A stretch of 64,000 bases of DNA from JAGKXB01 sp964498835 (GCA_964498835.1 CAZCIX010000001.1:30295-94294); one strand, 5' to 3'. Shown: positions 9,183-18,087, numbered from the stretch's first letter. Notes: generated by a model not told the origin, from the letters alone. Translations and numbers: made by a program.

Positions 9183-9749
9183 TTATTTGCTTTTAGGGAT
9201 AAAGCGCAATGCGACGGTATTCATGCAATAGCGCAATCCAGTGGGTCTGGGGCCGTCTTCAAACACATGCCCCAGATGGGCATCGCACAAGGCACACTGT
9301 ACTTCTGTGCGTACCATACCAAATAAGTGATCGGAAAGAGTGTGTACATTGTCGGCGGCGATCGGCTGCCAAAAGCTGGGCCAGCCGGTGCCGGAGTCGT
9401 ATTTGGTATTGGCGTTGAATAACGCGTTATCGCAACACACGCAGCGATATAAACCGGCGTCATGCCTGTCGTAGCCAGGTTGAGAAAAGGCGCGTTCGGT
9501 ACCTTGTTGGCGTGTTACCTGATAAGCGAGGGCTGAAAGTTGCTGCTTCCACTCGTTGTCTGTTTTCTTAACTTTGGGTATGGTGACGCGCCCTAGTGCT
9601 TTGCCATCATTGGAAAAACGTGTGATGCTGACTTGATCCTGATTGGATGTTGTCGTTGAGTTGGCATTGTTACTATAGCCCAAGGTTGCTAATGCACTGA
9701 TCGCACCTACTCTATGGGATAGTGTGAACAGAAATTGTCTGCGTTGCAT
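9183..9749 (-). CDS. msrB: Exported peptide-methionine (R)-S-oxide reductase MsrB
   Basis: Reduces the R-epimer of methionine sulfoxide. The product has 188 residues. The N-terminus MQRRQFLFTLS has an RR-x-F-L pattern like a twin-arginine signal, followed by a weak hydrophobic stretch, so export is likely, possibly via Tat. The MsrB domain shows zinc cysteines (Cys103/106 and Cys152/155), the YDSGTGWPSFW motif and the catalytic Cys175 in RYCMN. First gene of a three-gene redox-repair operon with dipZ and msrA. Confidence 0.93.
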   Translation of the reverse strand: MQRRQFLFTLSHRVGAISALATLGYSNNANSTTTSNQDQVSITRFSNDGKALGRVTIPKVKKTDNEWKQQLSALAYQVTRQQGTERAFSQPGYDRHDAGLYRCVCCDNALFNANTKYDSGTGWPSFWQPIAADNVHTLSDHLFGMVRTEVQCALCDAHLGHVFEDGPRPTGLRYCMNTVALRFIPKSK

Positions 9750-9905
9750 GGAATTTTTCCTTCATAAAGAAACAAAAGCATATTTATTGACGTATTTACA
9801 TATCGACGTATCGACTTATTTTGTCTTGTTTGCTAGTTGCTAATGTATTCGTTGATGTTGGAAAAATAGTTACATAAGAGTGATGAACGACACTTGCGTA
9901 CTTGT

Positions 9906-10699
9906 TTATTGTGAAGAAAAGCCGTGCGCTATTTTGGCATCCGCCAAAAGGTTGTCGATATTGCGACGAATTCGTTGGTGCTCTTCTGAGTTGATACTGC
10001 CAAACAGCAAAGCTGCTTCTGATGCATTGTGTAATTGATTAATGCTGGCATAAAAATTGTTGGGGTTGAAAGGGTGCTGATTTAATTGACGAGTACATTC
10101 GTGCATGAGGGCGCTATAAGGTCTTGATGCATTCACCCTATACATAGGAGGCATTGGATTTTGAGGTGTGTTCATCCCGATAGGAGAATTCACTTGCGTG
10201 ATAATTTGGTGTGAAGGTAAGACAGAGAAACGCTCAAGAATGGAATGAAGTCTAGGGTTTTGGTGCAAAACTTGCCATTGCTCTTCTGATTGGGNNNNNN
10301 NNNNNNNNNNNNNNNNNNNNNNNNNNNNNNNNNNNNNNNNNNNNNNNNNNNNNNNNNNNNNNNNNNNNNNNNNNNNNNNNNNNNNNNNNNNNNNATGGAA
10401 TGAAGTCTAGGGTTTTGGTGCAAAACTTGCCATTGCTCTTCTGATTGGGTCGCCAGTACCTCCGCTTGCGTAGTGGCATCCAGAGCTGGGCGACTTTGTT
10501 CTAATGCTGATAAGACATGTTCATCCATCAAGTGCGCATTCCCACGCGCAATTTCTTCTATTGCGAATCGTTGTGCCGCCACATTCCCCTCATGAATTGC
10601 TGCAGCTAATGCAACAGGCGTCATTTGTTGTGGGTGATCGACGACATGATAAGTTCGACGCAGTGTAGTGCTAGTAGTGCCTGAAATGGATCCAAACAT
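9906..10699 (-). CDS. Unknown protein interrupted by an assembly gap; about 212 residues once collapsed
   Basis: The gene is split by 100 N flanked by an identical 55-bp direct repeat. Removing the gap and one repeat copy (155 bp) leaves 639 bp, one uninterrupted frame of 213 codons including the stop. The join reads smoothly through ATQSEEQWQVLHQNPRLHSI. I recognise no family. There is no signal peptide. The segment TPVALAAAIHEGNVAAQRFA faintly resembles an ankyrin-type helix pair, but one weak match is not enough to call it. The C-terminal half is rich in Asn, Gln, Pro and His. The start at 10699 lacks a clear Shine-Dalgarno. Function unknown; an effector-like role is only speculation. Confidence 0.6.
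10240..10449. other. Assembly gap (100 N at 10295-10394) between identical 55-bp ends
   Basis: Bases 10240-10294 and 10395-10449 are identical and directly flank the N run. This is what scaffolding leaves when two overlapping contig ends are not merged. The open frame restored on collapsing supports this over a genuine duplication. Confidence 0.9.
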
Positions 10700-11029
10700 T
10701 GAATTTCTCTTTGTGTTATTTGATCTTATCGATGCTCTTGGTGCTCTTGATGTTTTTGGCAGAGAGTGAGCTATATCGAAACCTGACTTTAAATGAAATA
10801 TTGTTTATATTTCATTGTTTTTTAAATGTCAATATTTGTGTGTGCTCACGTGTTTTGGGTTTTGCCACAAAAGATAGATTTTGAAATACAAAAACAAAAG
10901 GCAATTTGATAATTAAATCAAATTGCCTTTTTCTTATAGCCCTTTTTGTATTTACATCAATTTTTATTAATCAAATAAAAAGATAGATGGGGTAACAAAT
11001 TCATTTAAAAGATTTTGCCGATTGAAAAT
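10700..11029. other. AT-rich intergenic region with no gene seen
   Basis: This region lies between two minus-strand genes. It contains one strong terminator hairpin (10896-10932) and otherwise AT-rich sequence. The open frames present lack ribosome-binding sites and recognisable product features. Confidence 0.6.
10896..10932 (-). terminator. Strong hairpin terminator downstream of the secreted 147-residue gene
   Basis: A perfect 15-bp stem (AAAAGGCAATTTGAT with its complement) around a 6-nt AATTAA loop, with A/T tracts on both sides. It lies about 100 bp after the stop of the minus-strand gene ending at 11030 and can work in both directions. Confidence 0.88.
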
Positions 11030-11473
11030 TTACATTTTTTCATAGATTGTGGTTGTGGTGGTGATATTTTCGCTATTGGGTTTTTTGGTGACCTTGTATG
11101 GCTGTTTTGCGTCCATGTAGTCACACATATCTCCGTTGGTGTGATCGGTACTGGTGAAAGCTGCACCAACTTCTTCACACGTTTTTTTGTTTATCTCCGT
11201 CCATGTGAGTGATTTTGTTTCTTCTTTGCTATCAATCCCATCTTTCATTTTGCTTTTTGCTTCATTGCATTGTCTGGTATAGCTGCTATCTTTGGTGCGA
11301 GCTTCATACAACATGCCGATTTTTCCAATAACTGCACCTGTTGAACTCTTCAAATCTGCAGTCCAACCGCATAAACGGGAACCGGATTGTGCAAAAGCGG
11401 TGTTTGGAGCAACCAGTGTTGCTGCTACCAAAGCGATAGCGGATGAGATTTGTACGATTGATGTTTTTTTCAT
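11030..11473 (-). CDS. Small secreted cysteine-containing protein of unknown function
   Basis: A 147-residue protein with a clear Sec signal peptide: MKKTS start, hydrophobic core, and NTAFA before the likely cleavage site at about residue 28. The mature part has four cysteines (RLCGW, RQCNE, KTCEE, DMCDY), which could form two disulfides in the periplasm. It is Lys-, Thr- and Ser-rich and ends in a Thr run, ENITTTTTIYEKM. AGGAG precedes the ATG by 9 bp and a strong terminator follows, so it is probably a single-gene transcript. I do not recognise a family. Confidence 0.78.
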   Translation of the reverse strand: MKKTSIVQISSAIALVAATLVAPNTAFAQSGSRLCGWTADLKSSTGAVIGKIGMLYEARTKDSSYTRQCNEAKSKMKDGIDSKEETKSLTWTEINKKTCEEVGAAFTSTDHTNGDMCDYMDAKQPYKVTKKPNSENITTTTTIYEKM

Positions 11474-11585
11474 GGTTTTATGCTCCTAAAAATCAAAAAT
11501 ATTTAAGACATCTGCGATGTTGTTATATTTACAACAAAACTACTTTAACACAAAAAAACAATTGAGAAAATATTTTGACAAAAAA

Positions 11586-13193
11586 TTACAGCGGTAGCTT
11601 GTTATATTTTTCAACAAATTGCCCAAAATCACCATTCTGCAAGCGCTCCAATTCTTCTTGTTCTACTAAAGATTGTTGCGCCATCGTGCCAAAGTTGGCT
11701 GTTTCTGCCGCGCTTAATGGGCGGGAGCGAAAATGGGCAGTGTGGATTTTACTTTGATGTAGCGCAAAATTGGAAAAAGAATTCTCATTCTCATTTAGGC
11801 CGGCTAACACGCGTGCTGATGGCGTCAATTCCGGGTTGATGAGCTTTTGGCGTTGGGTAGACAAAGTTTGTGCATGGGCTTGATCGGCGTGTCCGGCATC
11901 TAGTACTTCAGCGACTACATTAATGCGATTCAGCAATTCCAAACCCCAGTTTTGTAATGAAATACTGGCACCATCCCGTTGCAACATCAAACCAGGGCGG
12001 CGCCCTTCCCGTACGGCGCGTTTAAAGTTTTCCGTGTTTTCTTTTCCTTCTTGATCACTGGTCAATGGGCTGGCGTCGAAGGCGCAAAAATGTAGAAAGG
12101 CATCCAAAAAGCGCGCTGTTTCCAGGCTGATACCGCACGCCTCAAACGGATCAATATCCATGCAGCGCACCTCAATGTACTGCACCCCGCGCGTAGCCAG
12201 TGCATGGATGGGGCGTTCACAACGTTGAATGACGCGTTTAGGACGAATGGGCGAGTAATACTCGTTTTCAATTTGTAGAATATTGGTATTAAGTTGTTGC
12301 CATTCATCTTCTGCCCCATCATCGCTATTTTTGCGCCGTGTTCCCATTTCAGCGTATGGGGGATAAGGTTGGCTGACTGCACTCGATAAACTTTGCAGAT
12401 AAGCAGCAAGATTGTTGTAATGCGGTGTCAAGCCTGCCTGTGCAGGACTTTGATAGCCCAAATCGCTCATACGTAAACTGGTGGCGTAGGGCAAATACAG
12501 TGTATCTGTAGAAAATTGTTGGAGTTGATGTGGTTGATTGCGCAAAAAATTGGCGGATACTGCAGGCGAAGCACCAAATAACACCATCAATAACCAGCTA
12601 TAACGGCGAAAATTGCGAATTAGCGCGATATAGCTTTCCGATTGAAAATCTTGCGATGATTCTGCCTTGCCTTCGATTTTCTGCAATACGCGCCACAAAT
12701 CCTCAGAAAGAGAAAAGTTGTAATGAATACCAGCGATGCATTGCATGGTTTTGCCATAGCGCAATGCTAAGCCGCGCCGGTAGACGTGTTTCAGCATTCC
12801 TAAGTGAGACGTGCCATACCAGCCAATAGCAATGTCTTTTTCATCTGGTAAGACGCAGGGCATGGAATTGCTCCAAAAATATTCGTCTTCGCTTTGCAAT
12901 ATCGCAGCGCTAAAGCGATGTGAGGCGTCTAGTTGCTCAAGCGCAGTGGCGATATCGGGCCGGGCTGGGGTGATGAATTCCAGCAACGCTTCAGCATAAT
13001 CGGTGGTGATTTGTGGATGGGTTAAGGCGGAACCCAGCGCCCGGGGATGTGGAGTGCGTGCCAGCTCACCTTGCGACGTCACGCGCAACGTTTCTCTTTC
13101 TATGCCGCGTAAACCTTGATGTAACAAGTCGGGTGCTTCATTGCTAATCAGTCTCAGACGATTGCGCAATAGGTTGTCATTTTTGTGATTCAT
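11586..13193 (-). CDS. gshA: Glutamate-cysteine ligase (gamma-glutamylcysteine synthetase)
   Basis: Catalyses the first, ATP-dependent step of glutathione synthesis. The 535-residue product matches the proteobacterial GshA type 1 family. Motifs include the N-terminal GLRGIERETLRV, HPQITTDYAEALLEFITPA with the glutamate-site residues, and YIEVRCMDIDPFEACGI later. Its ATG overlaps the prmC stop by 4 bp (ATGA), showing translational coupling. It closes the hemA-prfA-dsbB-prmC-gshA cluster. No gshB is in the window. Confidence 0.95.
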   Translation of the reverse strand: MNHKNDNLLRNRLRLISNEAPDLLHQGLRGIERETLRVTSQGELARTPHPRALGSALTHPQITTDYAEALLEFITPARPDIATALEQLDASHRFSAAILQSEDEYFWSNSMPCVLPDEKDIAIGWYGTSHLGMLKHVYRRGLALRYGKTMQCIAGIHYNFSLSEDLWRVLQKIEGKAESSQDFQSESYIALIRNFRRYSWLLMVLFGASPAVSANFLRNQPHQLQQFSTDTLYLPYATSLRMSDLGYQSPAQAGLTPHYNNLAAYLQSLSSAVSQPYPPYAEMGTRRKNSDDGAEDEWQQLNTNILQIENEYYSPIRPKRVIQRCERPIHALATRGVQYIEVRCMDIDPFEACGISLETARFLDAFLHFCAFDASPLTSDQEGKENTENFKRAVREGRRPGLMLQRDGASISLQNWGLELLNRINVVAEVLDAGHADQAHAQTLSTQRQKLINPELTPSARVLAGLNENENSFSNFALHQSKIHTAHFRSRPLSAAETANFGTMAQQSLVEQEELERLQNGDFGQFVEKYNKLPL

Positions 13194-14104
13194 GATGCAT
13201 TCCTTGCCTCTTCTGCTTTACTTTTTACACCGCCGCTGACACGTTCGATGCCAGCCAAATCGCGCCAGCTTTGAACGGTGTGGAAATTTTCCTGCTGTAA
13301 CAAAGTACGTACTGCCGCAGCTTGGTCATAGCCATGCTCCATCAATAATTGTCCATCGGTTTTGAGATAGTGCTGCGCGCCCTGACCAATGATGCGTAAG
13401 GCCGTTAACCCATCGGCGTGGTCCGTTAGCGCATGGCGGGGTTCAAAACGTAAATCACCCTGCGATAGGTGTACATCTTGCTCGGCAATGTATGGAGGAT
13501 TGGCCAAAATGACATCAAATGTTTGATCAAATGATGGTTTGCTTAGCTTTAGTTGATCCAATGCGCTATACCAATCGCTTTGTAAAAAATGGATATGAAC
13601 CTGATGGCGCATCGCATTACTCTGCGCAACCGCCAATGCTTGCGGGCTGATATCTAATGCCACCACGCGCACGTCGGGTCGGGTGTGGGCGATTGCAATA
13701 GCGATGGCACCAGAGCCGGTACCCATATCCAGCACGCTGCCGTTTTGGGGTAAATGTTGTAGCGCTAACTCGACCAGCAATTCAGTCTCTGGACGGGGGA
13801 TCAACACATCAGGCGTGACTTGTAAGGTTAGGCCGTAAAACTCTTTTTGCCCGGTGATGTAGGCAATTGGCTCACCGTTGATACGACGTTGTAGCAGCGT
13901 AGTGAGTCGTTGCGCCTCTTCCACGTTGAGAACACGTTCCGACTGCGTAATCAATTGGATGCGTGACAAAGCCAGCGCGTGGCATAGCAAAATACGGATT
14001 TCCAGCGCATCCAAGCCAATTGTTGGCTGCAAATCGCGGGTTAAGTGTTTTTGCAGCGCATCGACACAGATGCCAGCTGATACAGCGGGTAGCGAAATAT
14101 GCAT
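13190..14104 (-). CDS. prmC: Release factor glutamine methyltransferase PrmC
   Basis: Methylates the Gln of the GGQ motif in peptide-chain release factors. With the start at 14104 the product has 304 residues. A longer frame exists but lies inside dsbB. The SAM motif is VLDMGTGSGAIAIAIA, and the catalytic NPPY tetrad is in ILANPPYI. The N-terminal helical domain carries GEPIAYITGQKEFYG. The start codon shares one base with the dsbB stop (TAATG). Its substrate RF1 is encoded just upstream by prfA. Confidence 0.95.
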   Translation of the reverse strand: MHISLPAVSAGICVDALQKHLTRDLQPTIGLDALEIRILLCHALALSRIQLITQSERVLNVEEAQRLTTLLQRRINGEPIAYITGQKEFYGLTLQVTPDVLIPRPETELLVELALQHLPQNGSVLDMGTGSGAIAIAIAHTRPDVRVVALDISPQALAVAQSNAMRHQVHIHFLQSDWYSALDQLKLSKPSFDQTFDVILANPPYIAEQDVHLSQGDLRFEPRHALTDHADGLTALRIIGQGAQHYLKTDGQLLMEHGYDQAAAVRTLLQQENFHTVQSWRDLAGIERVSGGVKSKAEEARNAS

Positions 14105-14583
14105 TAAGCGCGGCGACGGAATGCAATAAAAATCAGCACTAAGGTCAAACCAGTGAACCATGCCATTGACCATTGCACGATGGATAAGCCGAGAATCGGA
14201 TCATACGCTGAGGTGCACATGCCATCGGCCTTGAACATGGAGGGCAGCCATTGCGCTGTAAAAAGCTGATTTAGGGCAGCTTCCAGCGGATCGCGGCCGC
14301 ATGAAACGGCGGGATGCGCTTGCACCCACAAATGGTGAGCAGCAGTGCCAGCACCTGCCAAGCCGCCGACTAACCCTAATCTTGCGCCCAGTTTGGGCTT
14401 ATTACTGATTGCACCGATTAAACTAGCAATTGCAATCACAAGGTAAGCGTAGCGTTGCAACACACAAAGTGGGCAGGGTTGCATGTCTTTGAAATGTTGC
14501 AGGTACAAAGCAAAAGATAGGAGGCCAATGCAGGACACAGCGATTAGAACAAGCAAAGTACGTGATTTCATCGTCAATATCAT
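14104..14583 (-). CDS. dsbB: Disulfide bond formation protein DsbB
   Basis: Inner-membrane quinone reductase that reoxidises DsbA. The 159-residue product has four hydrophobic helices. Cys pair one is in PCPLCVLQRYAYL. Pair two consists of the periplasmic-loop cysteines in VSCGRDP and GMCTS. It sits between prfA and prmC, an unusual partner set for dsbB, with its stop overlapping the prmC start. No dsbA is in the window. Confidence 0.93.
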   Translation of the reverse strand: MILTMKSRTLLVLIAVSCIGLLSFALYLQHFKDMQPCPLCVLQRYAYLVIAIASLIGAISNKPKLGARLGLVGGLAGAGTAAHHLWVQAHPAVSCGRDPLEAALNQLFTAQWLPSMFKADGMCTSAYDPILGLSIVQWSMAWFTGLTLVLIFIAFRRRA

Positions 14584-14615
14584 CCAAGTGAATAAAGCAT
14601 TAAAAATATTAAATT

Positions 14616-14745
14616 GAGACTGTCCATTAACCCCCGTCGTTCCCGCTGGTTTAGGCGGGAACCCAGTGTCTTTCCTTGTTTACCGCTAAAGCCACTGGAT
14701 CCCCGACTAAAGCACTCGGGGACGACGGTTTTGAGTTTCTCCGTA
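14616..14745. repeat. Dispersed palindromic repeat, copy A
   Basis: About 130 bp aligning to 58754-58884, with high identity and one length difference. The core at 14634-14728 is bounded by near-perfect inverted ends, CCGTCGTTCCCG and CGGGGACGACGG (11 of 12 complementary). It also contains the inner palindrome around TTTAGGCGGGAA. It has no coding capacity, so it resembles a MITE- or REP-like element. It lies between the prfA stop and the dsbB start. Confidence 0.85.
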
Positions 14746-14772
14746 TTACTGTCATTCCGATTGGCTTGGCAC

Positions 14773-14799
14773 TCATTCCCATGCAGGAGCGTGGGAACG
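14773..14799. repeat. REP-like hairpin
   Basis: CATTCCCATGC and GCGTGGGAACG can pair over 11 positions with one mismatch and one wobble around an AGGA loop. The sequence resembles common short palindromes in proteobacterial intergenic DNA. No T tract follows, so a terminator role is doubtful. Confidence 0.55.
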
Positions 14800-14813
14800 A
14801 GAACCACCACCAC

Positions 14814-15896
14814 TTACAAACTATCTGCCAATGCCGCCAGCAATTCCGCCTGATGCTCAGCTGCCAGTGCATTGGTTAATTCCTGCAACTCACCATCCAT
14901 GATGAAATCCAGCTTATACAGCGTTAAATTGATGCGGTGATCCGTCATACGGCCTTGGGGAAAGTTGTAAGTCCGTATCCGCTCGCTGCGGTCGCCAGAG
15001 CCAATCAGACTTTTACGTGTGGCGGCTTGGCTGGCTTGCTGTTCACGTAACTGCACGTCTTTAATACGCGCCGCCAATACTTTTAAAGCGGAAGCCTTGT
15101 TTTTATGCTGACTGCGATCATCTTGGCATTCGACCACGATGCCGCTTGGGATGTGGGTGATCCGCACAGCGGAGTCGGTTTTGTTAATGTGTTGTCCGCC
15201 TGCACCGGAAGCGCGATAGGTATCAATGCGTAAATCGGCTGGATTGATATGGACGTCATTGATTTCATCTGCTTCCGGCATGACGGCAACGGTGCAGGCT
15301 GAAGTGTGGATGCGGCCCTGGGTTTCTGTGGCGGGTACGCGTTGCACCCGATGGCCGCCCGATTCAAATTTGAGCTTGGAATACACGCCATGGCCCAAAA
15401 TGCGGATGATGACTTCCTTGTAGCCGCCGATTTCAGAGGGAGATTCCGACACCATTTCGATTTGCCAGCGGTTGCGTTCAGCAAAACGGGTGTACATGCG
15501 CAGCAAGTCACCGGCAAAGAGAGCAGATTCGTCGCCGCCGGTACCGGCGCGGATTTCCAGAAAAATATTGCGCTCGTCGTTGGCATCTTTGGGCAGTAGC
15601 ATTTTTTGCAAATCCAGCGCCAATTCTTCCATACGGGCTTTGGCATTCGCGATTTCTTCCTGCGCAAATTCTTTCATTTCTGGATCAGCCAGCATTTCTT
15701 GTCCGGCCTGAATATCTTCATTCGCTTGTTGATAGCTGGCATATAGCGTGACCAAAGGATTGATCTCCGCATGCTCGCGTGTCAACTTGCGATATTGATC
15801 CATGTTCGAAGCAATATCTTCTTGCATCAATAGGGAATTAATTTCGACCAGACGATTGGCTAATTGATCCAGTCTGGCCAGCATTGAAGGTTTCAT
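14814..15896 (-). CDS. prfA: Peptide chain release factor 1
   Basis: RF1 ends translation at UAA and UAG. The 360-residue product has the RF1 tripeptide PAT in RVPATETQGRIHTSA and the universal GGQ in RASGAGGQHINKTDSAVR. Length and start agree with the family. It lies 116 bp downstream of hemA and ahead of dsbB and prmC. The hemA-prfA-prmC order is common in proteobacteria, and here dsbB is inserted. Confidence 0.97.
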   Translation of the reverse strand: MKPSMLARLDQLANRLVEINSLLMQEDIASNMDQYRKLTREHAEINPLVTLYASYQQANEDIQAGQEMLADPEMKEFAQEEIANAKARMEELALDLQKMLLPKDANDERNIFLEIRAGTGGDESALFAGDLLRMYTRFAERNRWQIEMVSESPSEIGGYKEVIIRILGHGVYSKLKFESGGHRVQRVPATETQGRIHTSACTVAVMPEADEINDVHINPADLRIDTYRASGAGGQHINKTDSAVRITHIPSGIVVECQDDRSQHKNKASALKVLAARIKDVQLREQQASQAATRKSLIGSGDRSERIRTYNFPQGRMTDHRINLTLYKLDFIMDGELQELTNALAAEHQAELLAALADSL

Positions 15897-16012
15897 GGAT
15901 GTTCTAAATATAAAGTGGCGAAGTTAACGAAACCACGTTCCTCGGTCTAAGTAGGTGAATACGTGAAATAACGAAAACAATGAAAACAACGTAATGTAAA
16001 TTAAAACGATTA

Positions 16013-17290
16013 TTAACGCTGAGTACGAAATAATTGCGGTAGCGTGGCAATTAACTGAGCGCGCTCTTCTCCGTGCGCTTGATGGAGGGCTTGTTGAGGG
16101 CTATGGAGAAATTTTGCGATCAGGCCTTTTGACAGTGCGTCTAGTACCGCGCCGATGTCATCGCCTCTGGCCAGCATTTTTTTTGCGCGCTCGAGTTCCG
16201 CAAGGCGCATGGTTTCACTGCTTTCGTGCAAACTCTGTATTAGCGGAACAATTGCGCGATCATCCAGCCATTGCATAAAGGATTGCACGCGGTTTTCAAT
16301 AATCGCTTGCGCTTGTAACACGGCAGCTTGGCGATTTTCAATGCCACTTTGGACTACCGCACCAAGGTCGTCGACAGTATGGAGAAAAACATCATCAAGT
16401 TGGCCAATTTCAGCTTCGATATCACGTGGGACGGCTAAATCGACCATAAAAATGGGTTTGTGGCGTCGTATTTTGATAACACGTTCAACCAAGCCCAGGC
16501 CAATGATGGGTAATGAAGACGCAGTACAGGAGATTACAACGTCAAATTTACTCAATTGTTCTGGCAAATCCGCTAATCGGATGGCGCGGCCATTGAGGCG
16601 TTGGGCCAGGGCTTCGCCTCGCTCCAAAGTGCGATTGGCTATGGTGATGGATTTGGGATGTTGCGCCGCGAAATGCGTAGCGCATAATTCGATCATTTCA
16701 CCCGCCCCTATCAGGAGCACGTGTTGCTCGGTTAGCGTATCAAAAATGCGTTGTGACAAACGCACTGCCGCCGCCGCCATGGAAACGCTGTGGCTACCGA
16801 TTTCTGTTGTGCTGCGTACTTCTTTGGCGACGGCGAAAGTACGTTGAAACATCTGATGTAAATACGTGCCTAAACCACCCGCCGCATCGGCTTGGCGCAT
16901 GGCGTCTTTCATCTGTCCTAGAATTTGTGGTTCACCCAATACCATAGAATCCAGGCCGGAAGCCACGCGGAAAGTGTGGCGCACGGCGTTATCTTGCGAT
17001 AACAGGTAGAGATGGGGGCGCAATTGTGCGTAAGGTAGTTGATGATAATCCGCTAAAAAATGCGCTACTGCGTCAACTGAATTCTGCGCTTGGCTGGCGC
17101 AATACACTTCAGTGCGGTTGCAGGTAGAAAGAATCGCCGCTTCATCATGTAAACCGGCGCCGTCCACGCGACCCATCCATGTGCGCGCAGCAGTGACTGC
17201 ATCGGCAATTTTTGTGGGCGAAAAGACGACCTTCTCGCGCAAGGCAAGAGGCGCAGTCGTGTGATTGAGGCCAATGGCAAGGAGTTGCAT
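16013..17290 (-). CDS. hemA: Glutamyl-tRNA reductase
   Basis: First committed enzyme of C5 tetrapyrrole synthesis, making glutamate-1-semialdehyde from Glu-tRNA. The product has 425 residues. The N-terminal GLNHTTAPLALREKVVF and the catalytic Cys in ILSTCNRTEVYC are present, followed by the NADPH domain (LLIGAGEMIELCA) and the helical dimerisation domain. It is the first gene of the minus-strand prfA cluster. hemE of the same pathway is at 60155. Confidence 0.96.
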   Translation of the reverse strand: MQLLAIGLNHTTAPLALREKVVFSPTKIADAVTAARTWMGRVDGAGLHDEAAILSTCNRTEVYCASQAQNSVDAVAHFLADYHQLPYAQLRPHLYLLSQDNAVRHTFRVASGLDSMVLGEPQILGQMKDAMRQADAAGGLGTYLHQMFQRTFAVAKEVRSTTEIGSHSVSMAAAAVRLSQRIFDTLTEQHVLLIGAGEMIELCATHFAAQHPKSITIANRTLERGEALAQRLNGRAIRLADLPEQLSKFDVVISCTASSLPIIGLGLVERVIKIRRHKPIFMVDLAVPRDIEAEIGQLDDVFLHTVDDLGAVVQSGIENRQAAVLQAQAIIENRVQSFMQWLDDRAIVPLIQSLHESSETMRLAELERAKKMLARGDDIGAVLDALSKGLIAKFLHSPQQALHQAHGEERAQLIATLPQLFRTQR

Positions 17291-17361
17291 TTCGTATAAC
17301 GATTTGTGACGATTTTGCTGGTTTTTTGATTAACCCAGCATTGTATACCTTGATATACGCT

Positions 17362-18087
17362 TTATGTCTTCACCACTTTTTGCTGCAAACAATAACCATA
17401 GCCATACACCGTTACCAAATCGGGATTGCTGGCCAAATTGCATTGCAACTTATTTCGTACGCGGGAAACGTGGGTGTCGATGGTGCGAGAAGGTAAATCG
17501 GTTTCATGCCCCCAGATTGTTTCCTGAATATAAGCGCGTGAAAGTGGGCGGTTGAGATTGTTAAAGAATAGCAACGCTAGCTCAAATTCTTTTTTTGTGA
17601 GTGGCGTGGCAATGGCTTGCCCATTAATTGTCAGACTGATAGCGCGCGTGTCAAAGACATAATGCTCAAACTGAACAAAGCGGGCTTGTTTTTTGGGCCG
17701 TGGTGATGTGGGATAAGCACGTTGTAACAGAATTTGGACGCGCAATAGCAATTCTTGGTGGCGTAGTGGCATGACCATGTAATCATGCACGCCTTGATGC
17801 GTAAAGCTGGCTAATGTGGCTACGTTGTCGCCCTCATCATCTTCATGCTCGGCATCATGGACGTTTAGCAAGAATAAAATCGGCACGCTGGTTGGCGTTT
17901 TGGACGGTGTTTGCCAATTTTGCCTATCTACAATCAGCATGTCGAAATGCTTGTGTGCCAATTGCTTGTGCCAATTTTCTGCAGTGACGAAGGTATCAAT
18001 GTGGCATTGGTAAGCAGTTCCGGCTGAACTAAGAACTTTGCTGATCAAAAACGCTTGGTGATGGTCAGTTTGTATCGCAATTTTCAT
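17362..18087 (-). CDS. OmpR-family response regulator with atypical receiver
   Basis: A 241-residue protein with an N-terminal receiver-like domain and a C-terminal winged-helix DNA-binding domain (FELALLFFNNLNRPLSRAYI and TIDTHVSRVRNKL). A possible phospho-acceptor Asp is at about residue 54 (LIVDRQ). The acidic pair normally near residues 8-9 is not evident (IQTDHH), and the usual Lys-Pro near the end is MPLR. Control by phosphorylation is therefore doubtful. No histidine kinase is adjacent. Its targets are unknown. Confidence 0.82.
   Translation of the reverse strand: MKIAIQTDHHQAFLISKVLSSAGTAYQCHIDTFVTAENWHKQLAHKHFDMLIVDRQNWQTPSKTPTSVPILFLLNVHDAEHEDDEGDNVATLASFTHQGVHDYMVMPLRHQELLLRVQILLQRAYPTSPRPKKQARFVQFEHYVFDTRAISLTINGQAIATPLTKKEFELALLFFNNLNRPLSRAYIQETIWGHETDLPSRTIDTHVSRVRNKLQCNLASNPDLVTVYGYGYCLQQKVVKT

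Noticed and set aside
10240..10449. Genuine tandem duplication of 55 bp
   Set aside because: The N run separates exact copies and the same length recurs at a second gap; collapsing restores an open frame in both genes.
12062..12409. Open frames inside gshA, petB, uvrA and other genes in alternative frames
   Set aside because: They overlap strongly supported genes, lack ribosome-binding sites and have low-complexity or unusual composition.
14773..14799. Terminator of dsbB or prfA
   Set aside because: The hairpin lacks a following T tract on either strand and resembles a dispersed palindrome.
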